From contig JBBRCE010000016.1 in the NCBI GenBank assembly GCA_038205115.1, positions 1 through 64,000 of the forward strand: a stretch of DNA of 64,000 nucleotides, written 5' to 3'. Each line of letters starts with the position of its first letter. The stretch's first letter is position 1. A program made the position numbers and the translations under genes. Positions 61,605-64,000 of the stretch are shown one piece after another. A model generated the notes under the pieces. It was not told the DNA's origin, ran no database searches, and saw only the letters and a program-made list of their open reading frames with translations. The stretch is from JBBRCE01 sp038205115 (GTDB lineage: Bacteria > Planctomycetota > Planctomycetia > Pirellulales > JBBRCE01).

Positions 61605-62783
61605 CTACTGCGTCGTCCAGGTGCCTCGGCCGTCTTTCAAGTACTGCTTGACTTCTTTTTGTTCGCCATCGATCGGAAACCCGTGCGGAATGCGCGCCCA
61701 GGGGTTGTCATATTTCAGCGAAACTTTGTACGGTTCGAAGCGACCGTCGGCGGCGGTTTCCGCGCAGCGCTTGCGAAGCGCATCCATTTCCGCTTCGCTC
61801 ATGGGCTGAAAGCCGCGCGCCACGGCCAGATTTTGTCGCAGGATGTCCAGCGACTCCATGCCGCTGATCGTCAGCGCCACCGGCAGGCTCATCGCGTAAC
61901 GCAGCAACTCCTGCGCGGTGACCAACCCCTGCTTGATCGCCCACGCCGTACCGCACATGCTTTTCATGCCCAGCACGGCCATGCCACGGCGGTTGGCTTC
62001 CGGCAGCACGAGTTTTTCGAAGCTGCGAAAATTGGCATCGAACGGGTTGAGCGGCATTTGCACGGTATCGAACGGATAGCCCATCGTGATCATCCGCAGA
62101 TGCACTTCGGCCTCTTTGTGGCCGGTGAAGCCCACCAGTCGCGTCTTGCCTTGCTTCTTCGCCAGTTCGAGCGCTTCCAGCACGCCGCCTTTGGCGTAGG
62201 CCTGATCGGGATCGTTATCGAAGCCCACGCCGTGGATTTGCCAGAGATCGAGATGATCGGTACCGAGTCGGCGCAGCGACTGTTCGAGCATTTCCATCGC
62301 CAGCTTGGCGGTGCGGCCGTGCGTGCAAACTTTAGTCATCAAAAAGACTTTTTCGCGACGGCCCTGGAGCGCGCGGCCGATCCAGTTTTCGGATTGGCCG
62401 TTTTGATATTCCCAGCAGGTATCGACAAAGTTGATGCCGGCCGCAAGCGCCTCGTCCATGATCTGCGTGGCAACTTCCACGCTTTTGGTGTCGCCCAGAT
62501 GATGCCCGCCCAGACCAATAACTGAGACTTTAATGCCTGTCTTGCCGAGCGCCCGCTGCGGGATGGCCGCGCCGTGATCCGCGGCGACTGTCGCTTTGTC
62601 TTCAGCGGCGACAAGCTCTGCGGCGCTGCCCGCCAGCACGCCAGCAGTTACGCTCGTTCCGAGCGCCCCAAGATTTCGCAAAAAACGACGCCGCCCGCTG
62701 CTGGCAGGCGATGGATCGGGATAGTGGGAATCTGCCGGTTTCTCGTCCACGGAGCTGGCCTCTGAAGTTGGATGATTGCGCAC
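61605..62783 (-). CDS. Tat-exported aldo/keto reductase, paralogue
   Basis: A 392-aa AKR protein with a Tat signal (GRRRFLRNLGALGTS) and the full tetrad (Asp/Tyr in NFVDTCWEYQNG, Lys in FLMTKVC, His in DLWQIHGV). It is similar to its downstream neighbour over most of the length, so the two arose by tandem duplication. Translation starts at GTG 62783. It probably reduces related carbonyl substrates. Confidence 0.85.
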   Translation of the reverse strand: MRNHPTSEASSVDEKPADSHYPDPSPASSGRRRFLRNLGALGTSVTAGVLAGSAAELVAAEDKATVAADHGAAIPQRALGKTGIKVSVIGLGGHHLGDTKSVEVATQIMDEALAAGINFVDTCWEYQNGQSENWIGRALQGRREKVFLMTKVCTHGRTAKLAMEMLEQSLRRLGTDHLDLWQIHGVGFDNDPDQAYAKGGVLEALELAKKQGKTRLVGFTGHKEAEVHLRMITMGYPFDTVQMPLNPFDANFRSFEKLVLPEANRRGMAVLGMKSMCGTAWAIKQGLVTAQELLRYAMSLPVALTISGMESLDILRQNLAVARGFQPMSEAEMDALRKRCAETAADGRFEPYKVSLKYDNPWARIPHGFPIDGEQKEVKQYLKDGRGTWTTQ

Positions 62784-62901
62784 TGCGAAACGTCAACCGA
62801 CGGTGCAAAGCCAATGCCGTGGGGACTTCTGCTTGCTGCGTGGCGTACCGCTCGGGCAGCAAACCGCAACTTCGGCGGCATTTTCCAGCGGCCGTCGTCC
62901 G

Positions 62902-64000
62902 TTAGCCAGTGACTTTCGCCAAGTCGGAGAAGAAGTTTGGATAGGTTTTGGCCGTGCATTCTGGATCATTGATGACCACGCCGGGAATCCGCAGACCGGC
63001 CAGCGCGAAGCTCATGGCCATGCGATGATCGCGATAAGTGTCGATCGTGGCCGCGCGAAAGGGTGCCGGCGTGATTCGCAGGCCGTCGTCGAATTCTTCG
63101 ACCCTCGCGCCGAGCTTGCGCAGTTCGGCGGCCAGCGCCACGACGCGATCGGTTTCTTTGTGCCGCATGTGCGCCACGCCGCGGATGGTGGTCGGCCCGT
63201 CGGCAAACAGCGCCACCACGCCCAAGGTTTGCGCGGTATCGCTGATGGCGTTCATATCGACTTCAATTCCGCGCAGCGGTCCGCCCTGCACGGCGATGCC
63301 GCCGGCGGTGGTCTCCACCTGGCAGCCCATCTGTTTGAGGCAATCGACAAACTGCACGTCGCCTTGCAGGCTGGCACCGCTCAAACCTTCGACCAGTACG
63401 CGACCGCCGGTAATCGCGGCCACGGCCCAAAAATAACTGGCCGCCGAAGCATCTGGCTCAATGTCGTACGTGCAGCCAAGGTATCGCTGTCCGGCGGCAA
63501 TACGAATTCGCGGCGACTCGTTTAGTTCGGCTGCCGCCTGCACCCCAAACGAGCGCATCACGGCCAGCGTCATCATCACGTACGGCACGGATACCAACTG
63601 CCCTTGCACTAGCAGCTCGACGTCGCTGCGGCAATATGGCGCCGCCATCAGCAGCGCGCTGAGAAACTGGCTACTGATATTGCCGCGAACGGTCGCCTGG
63701 CCGCCTTGCATGCCGTGGGCGTTGACGACCACTGGTGGGCAACCGTTGCCGGCTTCGCTCACCGCATCGGCGCCGAGTTGCCGCAGCGCATGGAGCAAGT
63801 CTTCGATCGGTCGCTCGCGCATCCGCGCCACGCCATCGAGCCGAAAGCGTCCGCGCCCCGCGGCCACCAGGCCGGTCAGAAAACGGATCGTGGTGCCGCT
63901 GTTGGCGCAGAACAAATCGGCCGCATCGCGCGGCAGGTTGCCGCCGCAACCGGTGATTTCGATGGTGGCCGTGGCCACGTCGTGTTGCACCGTCAAACCA
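62902..64000 (-). CDS. aroA: 5-enolpyruvylshikimate-3-phosphate synthase, partial
   Basis: The C-terminal about 365 residues of AroA; the N-terminus lies beyond the right edge of the window. The enzyme joins shikimate-3-phosphate and PEP in aromatic amino acid synthesis. Signatures: CANSGTTIRFLTGL, the GNISSQFLSALLMAAP region, DIEPDASAASYFWA and the C-terminal YRDHRMAMSFALAGL with the substrate-binding Asp-His-Arg. The residues visible are intact. It is separate from the reductase operon by 118 bp. Confidence 0.93.
   Translation of the reverse strand, partial: GLTVQHDVATATIEITGCGGNLPRDAADLFCANSGTTIRFLTGLVAAGRGRFRLDGVARMRERPIEDLLHALRQLGADAVSEAGNGCPPVVVNAHGMQGGQATVRGNISSQFLSALLMAAPYCRSDVELLVQGQLVSVPYVMMTLAVMRSFGVQAAAELNESPRIRIAAGQRYLGCTYDIEPDASAASYFWAVAAITGGRVLVEGLSGASLQGDVQFVDCLKQMGCQVETTAGGIAVQGGPLRGIEVDMNAISDTAQTLGVVALFADGPTTIRGVAHMRHKETDRVVALAAELRKLGARVEEFDDGLRITPAPFRAATIDTYRDHRMAMSFALAGLRIPGVVINDPECTAKTYPNFFSDLAKVTG

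Overview
The window comes from a high-GC bacterium that I would place in the Planctomycetota, probably a Pirellulales-type marine or freshwater lineage. The evidence is lineage-typical genes: a PSD1-type protein with cytochrome-like CxxCH motifs and DUF1549/DUF1553 domains, a DUF1570 peptidase-like protein, a secreted peroxidase with an N-terminal LESLESR motif, short proteins starting MRFTIRHLLWF, Tat-exported aldo/keto reductases, large TPR proteins, and many exported proteins scattered among housekeeping genes with few long operons. This is inference from gene content; no rRNA or tRNA gene is present.

Layout. 0.2-7.1 kb: a very large membrane-anchored TPR protein converges on an exported DUF11-type repeat protein. 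7.3-9.2 kb: hisD then purE on the minus strand. 9.2-10 kb: a lone HTH antitoxin-like gene with a palindromic operator, followed by a frameshifted remnant. 10.1-19.8 kb: an unusual minus-strand module holding phage DNA-packaging genes (small and large terminase, portal), an ABC-ATPase/GNAT fusion, a leaderless-type subtilisin, two CxxCH proteins, a Val/Ala-rich exported protein and small proteins. No capsid or tail gene is recognisable. Upstream of it sits a consensus sigma70 promoter followed about 50 nt later by an intrinsic terminator: a candidate small RNA or attenuated leader. 20-24.9 kb: hemQ, an SGNH-like hydrolase, a lipoprotein and hemL. 25.3-33.7 kb: a multi-pass membrane protein, a GAF-fused alpha-glucan phosphorylase and a 1211-aa protein that is a candidate pyrophosphate-type PEP carboxykinase. 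33.9-38.3 kb: secreted heme peroxidase and phosphoglucomutase.

38.3-39.2 kb carries no protein gene but holds a strong orphan terminator and a promoter. 39.2-40.2 kb: hypothetical protein plus hicB-hicA. 40.2-46.1 kb: hypothetical, TPR lipoprotein, DUF1570 protein, cyclophilin, and two ABC-2 permeases lacking an ATPase. 46.3-48.1 kb: glutamate dehydrogenase translationally coupled to a degenerate cyclic-nucleotide-binding protein. 48.5-53.1 kb: prenyltransferase-like repeat protein, pdxA, a serine hydrolase and tilS, with an inverted repeat that encodes the C-terminal tails of both pdxA and the hydrolase. 53.1-56.1 kb: MFS transporter, and a zeta-like kinase toxin with a coupled small partner. 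56.6-64 kb: PSD1 protein, a small membrane protein, two tandem aldo/keto reductases, and aroA running off the right edge.

Functional links. hemQ and hemL serve haem synthesis. Glycogen phosphorolysis, the candidate PEPCK and phosphoglucomutase fall within 12 kb and would connect glycogen, glucose-phosphate and PEP pools. hisD, purE, pdxA, aroA and gdhA are biosynthetic housekeeping genes. At three genes a -10-like hexamer lies 6-7 nt before the ATG, suggesting leaderless mRNAs.
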